A stretch of DNA of 58,067 nucleotides from Candidatus Methylomirabilota bacterium. Its GTDB lineage: Bacteria > Methylomirabilota > Methylomirabilia > Methylomirabilales > Methylomirabilaceae. Positions 18,228 through 26,076 of this stretch are shown here, in pieces. The position numbers were made by a program, and so were the translations under genes. The notes under the pieces are model-generated. The model was not told where the DNA came from. It was given only the letters and a program-made list of their open reading frames with translations, and did no database searches. Each line of letters starts with the position of its first letter. Positions within the stretch are counted from its first letter, which is position 1. Location: positions 1-58,067 of the forward strand of contig JACQQF010000074.1 in assembly GCA_016207095.1 (NCBI GenBank), written 5' to 3'.

Positions 18228-18280
18228 CCCCCGCACCCCGAACCCTCTCCCCACCTGAGGAGAGGGCAAGGGGTGGGAGG
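18228..18280. repeat. CCCTCTCCCC/GGGGAGAGGG-type palindromic repeat
   Basis: ACCCTCTCCCC, then an ACCTGA loop, then GGAGAGGGCAAGGGG, forms a hairpin 50-100 bases after the porin-like gene. It belongs to the same family as the copy at 16204. Confidence 0.7.
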
Positions 18281-18394
18281 GATTCTCGCATCACAGGCAT
18301 ATCGTGTGAATGGCGGCGAACGAAACAGCGTTTTAGCTCTTGACAAGATCAGGCCAGCTATGAGAACGTAAGGCTCCCCACGGACCCAACACGG

Positions 18395-18484
18395 GTGGTT
18401 CATGAGGATACAGTCGCAAGCACCCCGCAGCAATTCCCACTTAATGAACCACGCGGCCTGGTTGCCTATATAGCACCCTATAAT
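18395..18484 (+). promoter_or_regulatory. xoxF upstream region: inverted repeat and TATAAT box
   Basis: GTGGTTCAT (18395-18403) and its exact complement ATGAACCAC (18444-18452) form a 9-bp inverted repeat with a 40-base spacer. A perfect TATAAT lies at 18479-18484 with no good -35, which suggests an activator-dependent promoter. An AAGGAGG-like string at 18490 has no coding frame that I can support. The rest of 18281-18611 shows no gene. The leader to the xoxF ATG would be about 120 nt. Confidence 0.45.
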
Positions 18485-18611
18485 TCTCGGAAGGAGGTGA
18501 GGCGGAGTAGGCGGGAAACATGCAGGGGGATGTCAAGGCATGTTGTAAGGGCTTTTCACTGGTAAGCAGTAAGCAGACTGATAACCAGGAGTACCTAGAG
18601 GGAGGGGTTGA

Positions 18612-20426
18612 ATGAGCGCGAAACGATTCATGATGCTGATCGGGGTCATAATGCTCCTGGTCGGCGGGCTCGTGGTGGCGCCGTTCGTGGTTTCCGCCAA
18701 CAACGATCTGTTGAAGCTGCAGAACGACGACACCCAGTGGGTGATGCAGAGGAAAAACTACTCGAACTGGGGTTACAGCACACTGAACCAGATCAAGCGC
18801 GACAATCTCAAGGACCTCCATGTCGCTTGGTCATTCTCGACCGGCGTCAACCAGCCGAGAGGGCATGAGGGTGGGCCGCTGGTGGTCGGCACCACGATGT
18901 ATGTGCACAGCTCCTATCCCAATCATGTCTACGCCCTGGACCTGACGAAGGAAGGGGCGCCCATCAAGTGGAAGTACACGCCGAAGCAGAGTGATAAGGC
19001 GCTTCCAGTCGCCTGTTGCGACTGGGTCCACCGAGGCGTGCAGTATGCCGAGGGCAAGATCCTGATGGCCACCCTGGACGGCCAGATCATCGGCCTCGAT
19101 GCCAACACCGGGAAGGAGCTTTGGAAGACCAAGAGTGCCGACCCTTTGAAGGGGGAGACGATCACTGGGGCCGGCATCGTGATCCATGACAAGTACATTC
19201 AGGGGGTCTCGGGCGCTGAGTTCGGTGTCCGCTGCTGGGTGGATGCCTACAACATCAACACCGGCAAGCGGGTCTGGAGATCTTACAGCATGGGGCCGGA
19301 TGCGGATGTGAATCTCGCCCCTGACTTCAATTCCGCCAACCCCCACTACGGGCGATTCGGCCTGGGCACCTCCACCTGGCCTGGTGATCAGTGGAAGGTG
19401 GGCGGCGGCAGCACCTGGGGCTACTGGTCATATGATCCCGAGCTGAACCTCGTCTACACCTCGACCGGCAACCCCGGAACCTGGAACCCCACCCCTCGGA
19501 AGGGTGATAACAAGTGGTCGATGACCATCTTCGCCCGCAATCCTGACACTGGCGCGGCGAAGTGGGCCTACCAGATGACTCCGTGGGATGCCTGGGACTA
19601 CGACGGCGTCAACGAGACGATCCTCACCACTCAGATGTTCGGTGGCAAGGCGACCAAGGTTCTGACCCACTTCGACCGCAACGGCTTCGCCTACACGCTC
19701 GATCGCACCAACGGGACACTCCTCGTGGCTGAGCCCTTCGTGTTTTTGAACTGGGCGAAGGGGATCGACATGAAGACGGGGCGGCCCATCGAGAATCCTG
19801 AGAAGCGGACCAAGCAGGGCGTGGACACCAAGGACATCTGCCCCTGCGCCATGGGGGGGAAGGACCAGCAGCCCGCTGGTTACTCTCCGAGGACGAACCT
19901 CTTCTACTCCCCCACCAACAACATGTGCATGAACTATGAAGGCGTCCTGGTGCAGTACACGGCCGGGGCTCCGTACGTGGGTGCCAACCTGCTGATGTTC
20001 CCGGGCCGAGGCGGCAACTGGGGTGAGTTCATCGCCTGGGATGGTGTCAAGGGGAAGAAGGTCTGGGGCGTCAGGGAGCCGTTCCCTGCCTGGGGTGGGG
20101 CCCTCGTGACCGCCACTGATCTGGTGTTCTACGGCACCATGGACGGGTGGTTGAAGGCGGTTGACGCTGTGAGCGGCCAGGTCCTGTGGAAACACAAGGT
20201 CGGCTCGGGCATCATCGGCAACCCGATGACCTACATTGGGCCTGACGGCAAGCAGTATGTCGCCGTCCTCTCCGGGGTCGGAGGGTGGTTCGGTGCCATC
20301 GTGTCGCTCGACATCCCACCTGACGATCCGTTCGGCGCGTTGGGCGAGGTTGGCGCGGCCTACGCCGCAGGCCTGGACAAGGCCACGACCAAGGGCGGCA
20401 TTCTGTACGTGTTTGGCCTCGACTAA
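18612..20426 (+). CDS. xoxF: XoxF-type lanthanide-dependent methanol dehydrogenase
   Basis: A 604-residue PQQ quinoprotein with a signal peptide (1-29). It should oxidise methanol in the periplasm and pass electrons to cytochrome XoxG. Visible active-site marks are the vicinal disulfide Cys135-Cys136 (VACCDWVH), the metal ligand Glu203 (SGAEFGVR), Asn287 (TSTGNP), the catalytic Asp329, and Asp331 two residues on (WDYDGVNE). That extra Asp is the accepted sign of lanthanide-using XoxF as against calcium-using MxaF. Trp-docking propeller repeats (DANTGKELWKTK, NTGKRVWR, DAVSGQVLWKHK) are present. The usual HDEWD is WDAWD here. The ATG follows GAGGGAGGG. A strong terminator follows the gene, so xoxF is largely its own transcript, with xoxJ and xoxG driven by a second promoter. 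Confidence 0.97.
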   Translation: MSAKRFMMLIGVIMLLVGGLVVAPFVVSANNDLLKLQNDDTQWVMQRKNYSNWGYSTLNQIKRDNLKDLHVAWSFSTGVNQPRGHEGGPLVVGTTMYVHSSYPNHVYALDLTKEGAPIKWKYTPKQSDKALPVACCDWVHRGVQYAEGKILMATLDGQIIGLDANTGKELWKTKSADPLKGETITGAGIVIHDKYIQGVSGAEFGVRCWVDAYNINTGKRVWRSYSMGPDADVNLAPDFNSANPHYGRFGLGTSTWPGDQWKVGGGSTWGYWSYDPELNLVYTSTGNPGTWNPTPRKGDNKWSMTIFARNPDTGAAKWAYQMTPWDAWDYDGVNETILTTQMFGGKATKVLTHFDRNGFAYTLDRTNGTLLVAEPFVFLNWAKGIDMKTGRPIENPEKRTKQGVDTKDICPCAMGGKDQQPAGYSPRTNLFYSPTNNMCMNYEGVLVQYTAGAPYVGANLLMFPGRGGNWGEFIAWDGVKGKKVWGVREPFPAWGGALVTATDLVFYGTMDGWLKAVDAVSGQVLWKHKVGSGIIGNPMTYIGPDGKQYVAVLSGVGGWFGAIVSLDIPPDDPFGALGEVGAAYAAGLDKATTKGGILYVFGLD

Positions 20427-20441
20427 CCATGTGAAGTTCAT

Positions 20442-20478
20442 CGGCGCCGGAGGGCAAACCTCCGGCGCCGTTTTTTTT
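20442..20478 (+). terminator. Rho-independent terminator after xoxF
   Basis: A perfect 12-bp stem (CGGCGCCGGAGG, 20442-20453, with CCTCCGGCGCCG, 20459-20470), a GCAAA loop and eight T's. It is the strongest terminator in the window. Confidence 0.95.
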
Positions 20479-20524
20479 GGCTGCGATGAACGGCACACAG
20501 GCTATCTTCATTGGTGTATGCGGC

Positions 20525-20553
20525 TTGACAGTTTTGGCGTCCATCCATATACT
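20525..20553 (+). promoter_or_regulatory. Sigma-70 promoter for xoxJ
   Basis: TTGACA (20525-20530), 17 bases, then TATACT (20548-20553). The near-consensus promoter lies between the xoxF terminator and xoxJ, so xoxJG can be expressed independently of xoxF. Confidence 0.75.
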
Positions 20554-20658
20554 TTACGTGTTTCTTGATCGGGTCTGACATGCCACAATGGGTAGTTCCG
20601 ACGGATGGAACAAGAATGGGGTAAGTGTAACCGAGCGATCGGAAGCAGAGGGAGGATT

Positions 20659-21516
20659 ATGGGTCGAAGGTTAGTAATTCTTCTCGGGTTGTTCTCGATG
20701 ACGATCTCGCCATCCCTTGTGGGAAGCGCTTGGGGAGCCGAAACGAAGGAGTTGCGAGTCTGCGGCGATCCGGACAACCTTCCTTTTTCGAATAAGAAGC
20801 GGGAGGGATTTGAAAATAAGATCGCTGAGGTGATCGCCAAGGAGTTGGGTGCTGAGCTCACCTATTACTGGTGGCCGCACCAGCGGGGGATGGTCAGGAG
20901 GACGCTGAAAGCGGGGCAATGTGATGTCCTGATCTCAGTCCCCCACGGGTGGGAGCCGGTCCTCTGGACCAGGCCGTACTACCGTTCCGGGTACGTGATC
21001 GTCTATTCGAAGGAGCGAGGACTGAAGATCACATCCCTGGATGACCCGATCCTGAAGCAACTCAAGATCGGTGTCTATATCAATTCCCCGCCTGCGGAGG
21101 CACTCGCCGAAAACGGCATTGTGAAAAACGTGGTCGGTTACAATCTCCTGTATGACTACCAACAGGATCGCCCGGGGAAGATCATCGAAGATCTGATCGC
21201 CGGTGACATCGGTGTGGCTGTGGTCTGGGGCCCGGTAGCTGGCTATTATACAAGAAAGCTGAACGCGTCCCACCTCGACATTGTGCCGCTTCAGGGCGGG
21301 GGCCCATCGATCCCCTTCACGTTCGAGTTCTCCATGGGAGTCAGAGAGGGCAATAAGGCACTGAAGGCGCAACTGGAAGGGGCGCTCAGCAAGAGACAGA
21401 CCGAAATCCAGAAGATCCTTGAGGATTACGGCGTGCCACTCCTGCCCCTCCTGGCTAAGGGGCAGTTTGGTCCGGTCAAAGACCAGCCGGGCCAGATCAT
21501 CTATCATCGCGATTAA
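20659..21516 (+). CDS. xoxJ: XoxJ, periplasmic solute-binding-like partner of XoxF
   Basis: A 285-residue protein. ATG 20659 follows GGAGGA. A signal peptide (about 1-27, SAWGAETKE) is followed by a type-2 periplasmic binding fold: LRVCGDPDNLPFSNKKREGFENKIAEVIAKELGA at the N-terminus, a central LKIGVYINSPPAEALAENGIV, and DLIAGDIGVAVVWGPVAGYY. MxaJ/XoxJ proteins share this fold, sit beside the methanol dehydrogenase gene and are thought to help activate or assemble it. The gene order xoxF-xoxJ-xoxG supports the call. Similar binding proteins occur in other quinoprotein loci, so the name rests partly on context. Confidence 0.88.
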   Translation: MGRRLVILLGLFSMTISPSLVGSAWGAETKELRVCGDPDNLPFSNKKREGFENKIAEVIAKELGAELTYYWWPHQRGMVRRTLKAGQCDVLISVPHGWEPVLWTRPYYRSGYVIVYSKERGLKITSLDDPILKQLKIGVYINSPPAEALAENGIVKNVVGYNLLYDYQQDRPGKIIEDLIAGDIGVAVVWGPVAGYYTRKLNASHLDIVPLQGGGPSIPFTFEFSMGVREGNKALKAQLEGALSKRQTEIQKILEDYGVPLLPLLAKGQFGPVKDQPGQIIYHRD

Positions 21517-21589
21517 AGACGCTCAGTACCTCTCCCTCCTTTCAAAGGAGAGGTGCTGAAGGTGAGGGCAGCGGTTGACAGGAGGAACC

Positions 21590-22201
21590 TTGACGACGAG
21601 ACGAAGCATGTGGCTTGTTGCCGCCGTGGCTCTGGGCCTTATGCTCGTGCGCCCTTGGGCTCCGGCAGCCGAGGAACAGGAACAACCGAAGAAGGCGCAG
21701 GGTCCACAGCCAAAGGCCCCCGAGGCTCCGGCTCCGACGCCTCAGGTGCCGCAAGAGCCGCAGAGGGCACAAGAACCGACTCAACCACCCACAACCCCCG
21801 AGGCTCCACCTGCTCCAGCGCCGCCACCCGCGCTGGCGTCACCGCCTGGGGTGGCCTGTAACAACACTCCGGCAGCAGCTTCGAACTCGGGGACGCCGAA
21901 GAAGCTTAACCCATGCATGGGCATCCCCGAAGCGATCGCGGAAGGGAGGACGATCTGGATGCAGACCGGATGCAGCGGCTGCCACGGGATGGGCGGAGGC
22001 GGGATGGGCCCGTCGGTCATGGACGACCAGTGGAAGTTCGGCGGCGACGACGAAACCCTTTTCAAGTTGATCAAAGGGACCTACCCAGGCCAGACTATGC
22101 CTAGCGTCTTCGGGATGCTTCTGAAGGATGAGCAGGTCTGGAAGATCCTCGCCTGGGTCCGGTCGATTTATAAAGGCGACCCCAGCGGGATCGTATGGTA
22201 G
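21590..22201 (+). CDS. xoxG: XoxG-type cytochrome c with proline-rich linker
   Basis: About 203 residues. TTG 21590 is preferred because AGGAGG lies four bases upstream and it keeps the basic RR in front of the signal helix (MWLVAAVALGLMLV); ATG 21608 is the alternative. After the signal peptide comes an unusually long Pro/Ala/Gln linker (about residues 30-85), then a single c-type haem site, CSGCH (near residue 130), with a likely distal Met in PGQTMPSVFGM. It should accept electrons from XoxF and pass them to the respiratory chain. Usual XoxG proteins lack so long a linker. Two further cysteines (VACNN, NPCMG) precede the haem site. A terminator follows at 22294. Confidence 0.85.
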   Translation: MTTRRSMWLVAAVALGLMLVRPWAPAAEEQEQPKKAQGPQPKAPEAPAPTPQVPQEPQRAQEPTQPPTTPEAPPAPAPPPALASPPGVACNNTPAAASNSGTPKKLNPCMGIPEAIAEGRTIWMQTGCSGCHGMGGGGMGPSVMDDQWKFGGDDETLFKLIKGTYPGQTMPSVFGMLLKDEQVWKILAWVRSIYKGDPSGIVW

Positions 22202-22293
22202 AACCGAGCAGAGGGAGTGACGCTATAGGTTGAGGGTCATTGACAGAACAGTTCATGATGCCAAAGCCGGTCCACCGGGCCTCCATCCCCAAG

Positions 22294-22328
22294 AAACGCC
22301 CCTCTCCCGCCAGGGAACGGGGCGTTTT
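22294..22328 (+). terminator. Rho-independent terminator after xoxG
   Basis: AAACGCCCC (22294-22302) pairs with GGGGCGTTT (22319-22327). An inner TCCC/GGGA helix extends the stem and a short T-run follows. It closes the xoxJ-xoxG unit about 90 bases after the stop. Confidence 0.8.
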
Positions 22329-22424
22329 CACTTAAGAAGGTGACGAAGGGTTTGCCGTCATAATCCTCGCGCTCCGCGTCAACGATCGCGTGTCAGGCAT
22401 CTCGAAATCACACTGAGACAAAAG

Positions 22425-22838
22425 GTGCTGAATAGCAGAGTTTCAGTGAAGCGACCCTTAGCGGTCACGATACCAGCGGCGCTTCTTCTCGCCGCGCCGC
22501 TTCTGCAACTCGGCTCCGTCCACTTCGGCGTGCCGTTTCTCGGTTTCGGAGAGCCGCGGCTCCGTGCTCACCTGATCTACGGTGTCGCCGCGCCAGTCGT
22601 CGGGTGGCTCCTCTGGAGGATGCGCCCTCGTGCTCGCTTCGCCTTCTACGTCTTCGCCTCCTGTGAGCTGGTCCGATTCTGGCTCCACGGGCGTGTTCAC
22701 TGGGAGGTCCCGCTCCTCTACGCTGGCCTGATCGCCTGGCTCTTCACGCCTTCCGCCCGCGCCGCGCTTCCGCTGGTCAAAGACACCGAGCGGTTTGACG
22801 CCGTCGCCGGGCCGCAGCGAGGGATCTGGCGTTCCTGA
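22425..22838 (+). CDS. Small integral membrane protein, unknown
   Basis: A 137-residue protein with three to four hydrophobic helices (about 12-30, 46-64, 70-88, 93-110) and basic loops (WRMRPRARF). The start is uncertain (GTG 22425 or GTG 22446); no strong ribosome site is seen. I do not recognise a family. It lies after the xoxG terminator and so is a separate unit. A long frame on the opposite strand (22458-22889) is a shadow of this gene joined to the TolC remnant. Confidence 0.55.
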   Translation: MLNSRVSVKRPLAVTIPAALLLAAPLLQLGSVHFGVPFLGFGEPRLRAHLIYGVAAPVVGWLLWRMRPRARFAFYVFASCELVRFWLHGRVHWEVPLLYAGLIAWLFTPSARAALPLVKDTERFDAVAGPQRGIWRS

Positions 22839-22840
22839 CC

Positions 22841-22998
22841 CCATCTCATTACCAATCTGGATCCGCACAGCCTGGGCCAGCGAGGCCATGCCAGTCGCCT
22901 CCGCCCTGGTCCGTGCGATCTCTCCTTCGTTTCGGTCGAAGATTCAGATAGGGAAGCTCACGCCAAGCCCGACGCTATCTTCTGGGGGGCTTTGCGGA
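22841..22998 (-). pseudogene. Remnant of a TolC/CzcC-type outer-membrane efflux protein
   Basis: Read on the minus strand, this stretch encodes PPEDSVGLGVSFPI, a stop (22944-22946), then IFDRNEGEIARTRAEATG. This is very close to the conserved motif of heavy-metal efflux outer-membrane proteins (P-x-P-x-F-D-R-N-x-G-E-I-A). The frame is broken by the stop and cut off at both sides, by the membrane-protein gene on one side and non-matching DNA on the other. It is a gene fossil and implies that an efflux operon once lay here. Confidence 0.6.
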
Positions 22999-23159
22999 AA
23001 GAGTGGCTGAATCCATGTGGGCAGTGATGGTTCGGCATGGTGGTATCCGATGGGGCGAACGAGGCTGATCTAAAGGCGTTGACTTCCTCGAGGAGAGGCA
23101 GTAAGCTGTGGTGCCTGAATCAGCCGTTCACTGACAGGTGCCGGCATAAGGAGTTCGTG

Positions 23160-23555
23160 ATGCGAAACATTCATGGCGTTGTTGTGCGAATGACCCTCGT
23201 GCTGCCGCTCTGTGCGCTTCTTGCTTCGCAGGCCGTTGCCGAGACCGATATCGGCGTCCCGATTCACCCCAAAGCGATCCCTTCAAGTCTTGTTCGCCAG
23301 TCCGGCAAGGGAGAGGGGACCGAATGGGTCCAGGTTCACTTCAAGACCCAAGCGCCCTACGAGCAGGTGATACGTTTCTACCGGGAGAAGACCGGACGGA
23401 ACGTTCAGGTATCTCAGATCGAGTCCGGGGCGTTGCTGAACACACTCATTCTATACGCCACAAAACCCCAGGACCAGATTAACATCAATATCAGCAGCGA
23501 AGTGGGCAAGAAGGTGACGCAAGTCGAGATCTCCCGAAACCGGGTCCCCCAGTAA
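23160..23555 (+). CDS. Small exported protein, unknown
   Basis: A 131-residue protein from ATG 23160 (AAGGAG eight bases upstream; GTG 23157 is also possible). A signal peptide ends near residue 27 (ASQAVAETD). The mature part has the pattern HPKAIPSS...VQVHFKTQAPYEQVIRFYREKTGRNV, similar in shape to small periplasmic proteins or lipoproteins of unknown function that begin with a 'YP.A' segment and contain an FYR helix. No cysteines or enzyme motifs. It lies upstream of fae on the same strand, about 200 bases away. Confidence 0.65.
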   Translation: MRNIHGVVVRMTLVLPLCALLASQAVAETDIGVPIHPKAIPSSLVRQSGKGEGTEWVQVHFKTQAPYEQVIRFYREKTGRNVQVSQIESGALLNTLILYATKPQDQININISSEVGKKVTQVEISRNRVPQ

Positions 23556-23752
23556 GTTCTTGCTGTAACAGATTTGTTGCGTGTCGCTCCGCTATAACCG
23601 GAATTCATCCAAATGTGTCGATCAGAAATGGGAAAAGGGTTGACACCTGGACGCTTTTGGACTACTTAGAAAGGGTGCTTCTAGCTACGCGTGGGCAGGG
23701 AGTTTTCATGGGCGGCAACCTTAACCGGTAAAGGGGAGAAGGGAGGATGTCA

Positions 23753-24247
23753 ATGCGCGAAATCATGGTTGGTGAGTCGTTGGTGGGTGATGGCAACGAG
23801 GTGGCCCACATCGACCTGATGATCGGCCCGAAGAATGGCCCGGTCGGTGCGGCGTTCGCAAGTCGTCTCGCGGAGCAGACCGCAGGCCACAATGGCCTGT
23901 TGGCGGTCCTGGCGCCGAATGTCCCGGCGAAGCCCTCGACGGTTATGTTCAATAAGGTCACGATCAAAGGGGCGACCCAGGCGGTTCAGATGTTCGGTCC
24001 TGCCCAGGCGGCGGTGGCGAAAGCAGTGGTGGACAGCGTATCTGAAGGGGTGATCCCAAAAAAGGATGCAGAAGACCTGGTGGTGGTTGTCGGGGTCTTC
24101 ATCCATTGGGAGGCCACGGACAATAAGAAGATCTACGACTTCAACTACCGGGCGACGAAAGAGTCGATCCAAAGGGCGTTGACGGAGAAGCCTTCCATGG
24201 ATGAAATCCTGGCGCAGAAGGATAAGGCCAAACATCCCTTCGCCTAG
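23753..24247 (+). CDS. fae: Formaldehyde-activating enzyme
   Basis: About 164 residues. ATG 23753 is preferred over ATG 23747 because GGGAGG then sits six bases away instead of touching the start codon. The sequence (VGESLVGDGNEVAHIDLMIGPKNGPVGAAFA, then HNGLLAVLAPNVPAKPSTVMFNKVTIKG) is typical of Fae, including the His in the VAHIDL segment that acts in catalysis. Fae condenses formaldehyde with H4MPT to methylene-H4MPT in the cytoplasm, the entry step from XoxF. Its stop codon TAG is also the first part of the dispersed repeat that follows. A TTGACA is present at 23640-23645, but its -10 is weak. Confidence 0.95.
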   Translation: MREIMVGESLVGDGNEVAHIDLMIGPKNGPVGAAFASRLAEQTAGHNGLLAVLAPNVPAKPSTVMFNKVTIKGATQAVQMFGPAQAAVAKAVVDSVSEGVIPKKDAEDLVVVVGVFIHWEATDNKKIYDFNYRATKESIQRALTEKPSMDEILAQKDKAKHPFA

Positions 24248-24522
24248 TGCCGTTCCAACTTGTTGCGGCTAATGCCGTTCCAACTCGTCTCGGCTAACCG
24301 CCAACAGATGTTCTCTTGCCCAAATAGTTGGAACGGCACTAACTGTCGACAGGTGTCGTGCTAAGAACTATCGCTTTCCCCAGTGCCGTTCCAACTTGTT
24401 CGGATAAACGACGAGGTCTTGCGACGGCCGATCCAGATGCCTGCGGGTCATTGTGATGTTAGGCAGGTCAGGTTGGAACGGCACGAGCCTTGCCATTTAG
24501 GCGTAAATAGTTGGAACGGCAC
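24247..24522. repeat. Cluster of six 13-nt GTGCCGTTCCAAC repeats, right copy of the 124-nt element
   Basis: Cores lie at 24247-24259, 24273-24284, 24327-24339 (inverted), 24383-24395, 24472-24484 (inverted) and 24510-24522 (inverted). The part 24262-24392 is the inverted partner of 1-124. The 549 bases from 24248 to 24796 hold no gene; beside this cluster they contain one large palindrome and about 150 bases in which I see nothing. Confidence 0.88.
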
Positions 24523-24555
24523 TAGTTGGATCAACAGAGGCAGGGTCGGGTATAT

Positions 24556-24640
24556 CCAAGGAGCTGGTGGGCGGGGTCCGAGGGATCGAGGCGTGGCAAG
24601 CCAAAGGCTAGATCCCTTTCTGACCCATCAGCTCCTTTGA
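24556..24640. repeat. 84-nt near-palindrome upstream of mtdB
   Basis: Outer arms AAGGAGCTGGTGGG and CCCATCAGCTCCTTTG pair with one wobble or mismatch. Inner arms GGGATC and GATCCC pair, and the tip has TGGC-AA-GCCA. As RNA this could be a long hairpin about 150 nt before mtdB. It may be a palindromic repeat unit or a structured leader. Confidence 0.6.
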
Positions 24641-24796
24641 GCTTTCTCACTTGCCCACTGCGAGCCCGGGCCGAGCATTCGGCCTACTTCAGCTCTCTTC
24701 CTGCTTGGGGAGTCGGCGGTGCCGAGGGTGGGCGGTTCGCTCTTCAGAATATACGGTCACCCGTCCCCACAGGATCGATGACCTTCGTGAGGGCCT

Positions 24797-25681
24797 ATGG
24801 CAACGGAGCGAAAACACCTACTCTATTTCTTGACCACTGAGCAGCACCCCAGTCCATTCGACATCAACATGGCGTATGATGCGGGCTTTCACGCCGTGAT
24901 TCCGTATGGCGGTGTGACTGAGGAGATAGCGGCGCTCCTGGTTCAGGACATCATCTTCTCCAGGGGCCCGAAGGGGGCCAAGTTCTCGGCGATCTTCATC
25001 GGCGGCAACGATGAGGATCTCGCTGAGCGGATTCGAGAGACGGCCGTCAAAAACATGTTCCCGCCATTCCAGTGCTCGATGATGATCGATCCTAAAGGGG
25101 CCTACACCACCGCCGTGGCCCTTGTCGCCAAAGTGGACAAGGCGTTGGGCGGGCTCAAGGGCAAGAAGGTGGCGATCCCGGGAGGGACGGGACCGGTCGG
25201 GAGAGTCGCGGCCACCCTGTGCGCGAAGCTGGGCAGTGAAGTGATCATCGGTTCCCGGCGATTGGCCGAAGTAGAAAAATTGGGGCAGCAACTTTCAGAA
25301 CGCACAGGTGGAAACGTCAGGGGCGTGCTTATGGCGACGGACGAGGGGAAAATCCCACACCTTCGCGACGTGAATCTGATTCTTACGACTGGCAAGGCGG
25401 GGATCGAGATGATCTCTGAGACAGTCCTGAAAACGCTTCGGCCCGGTACCTTTGTGGCCGATGTGAATGCCGTGCCTCCCACGGGCATTCATGCCCTCTC
25501 GGTAGACGATGACATGAAGGTGATCGCCCCCGGCATTAGGGGAATCGGGGCGCTTGCTATCGGCGTGTTGAAGTACGATGTTGAGATGGAGATGCTCGAA
25601 ACGATTCGAACCTCCGAGAAGTTTACTGTCCTTGATGAGAATGCCGCCCTGGAGATCGCCAGAAGGCGGCTCTCCGCGTAG
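24797..25681 (+). CDS. mtdB: NAD(P)-dependent methylene-H4MPT dehydrogenase
   Basis: A 294-residue protein. GTGAGG precedes the ATG. The N-terminal catalytic part (LYFLTTEQHPSPFDINMAYDAGFHAVIPYGGVT) carries the pattern typical of MtdA/MtdB. The Rossmann domain has KVAIPGGTGPVGRVAATLCAKLGSEVIIGSRR (about residues 119-150), and a C-terminal HALSVDDDMKVIAPGIRGIGALAIGVLKYDVE follows. It oxidises methylene-H4MPT to methenyl-H4MPT, the step between Fae and Mch. MtdA uses NADP with methylene-H4F or H4MPT; assignment to MtdB rests on the H4MPT gene context beside fae and fhc and is not certain from residues alone. Confidence 0.9.
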   Translation: MATERKHLLYFLTTEQHPSPFDINMAYDAGFHAVIPYGGVTEEIAALLVQDIIFSRGPKGAKFSAIFIGGNDEDLAERIRETAVKNMFPPFQCSMMIDPKGAYTTAVALVAKVDKALGGLKGKKVAIPGGTGPVGRVAATLCAKLGSEVIIGSRRLAEVEKLGQQLSERTGGNVRGVLMATDEGKIPHLRDVNLILTTGKAGIEMISETVLKTLRPGTFVADVNAVPPTGIHALSVDDDMKVIAPGIRGIGALAIGVLKYDVEMEMLETIRTSEKFTVLDENAALEIARRRLSA

Positions 25682-25701
25682 CATGGACGCGCTAGAACCG
25701 A

Positions 25702-25710
25702 TGCTATAAT
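25702..25710 (+). promoter_or_regulatory. Extended -10 promoter for the fhc operon
   Basis: TGCTATAAT is a perfect TGN-TATAAT. A start near 25717 would give a leader of about 20 nt before the GTG at 25738. The -35 is poor. Confidence 0.5.
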
Positions 25711-25737
25711 CCGTTTGAAGATAGGAGTTCCCTTCAC

Positions 25738-26076
25738 GTGTCTGAAAGACGCTTCACCCTGATCACAGGGCGGACGACGAAGCAAGGACGATCGGTCCAC
25801 CTCGGCAAGGGGGCCAGGGAGTTTCTGGATGAGATCTCAACCTTGCAGATGAACCCCAAGGATATCGAGGTCCTGGGGCTCCAGGAGGGGGATCAGGTCC
25901 GGTTATCGACGCGCGACGGTTCGGCGGTGGTCAAGTGTAAGAAAGGGGACATCCCCCAGGGTCTCGTCTTCATTGCCTATGGGGGATTTGTCAATGCCCT
26001 TGTCGGCTCGGATACCCAGGCGACCGGGATGCCGAATACGAAAGGGATCGAGGTGGAGGTTGAGCGCCATGGCTGA
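25738..26076 (+). CDS. FwdD/FmdD-like molybdopterin-dinucleotide-binding subunit
   Basis: A 112-residue protein from a GTG start (AGGAG about ten bases upstream). It has the short beta-barrel layout of formylmethanofuran dehydrogenase subunit D: an N-terminal FTLITGRTTKQG, DIEVLGLQEGDQVRLSTRDGSAVVKCKK, and a final FVNALVGSDTQATGMPNTKGIEVEVE. In archaeal Fwd/Fmd this subunit cradles the tungsto- or molybdopterin. Its last eight bases overlap fhcB, so the two are translationally coupled. The best studied bacterial Fhc complex (Methylobacterium) is known as FhcABCD without FwdD, so its presence here is unusual. Confidence 0.8.
   Translation: MSERRFTLITGRTTKQGRSVHLGKGAREFLDEISTLQMNPKDIEVLGLQEGDQVRLSTRDGSAVVKCKKGDIPQGLVFIAYGGFVNALVGSDTQATGMPNTKGIEVEVERHG

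Noticed and set aside
22458-22889. Minus-strand ORF of 143 codons
   Set aside because: Only its first part matches the TolC remnant; the rest is antisense to the small membrane-protein gene.
23640-23668. Sigma-70 promoter for fae
   Set aside because: TTGACA is perfect but no acceptable -10 lies at 16-18 bases, so I do not list it as a feature.
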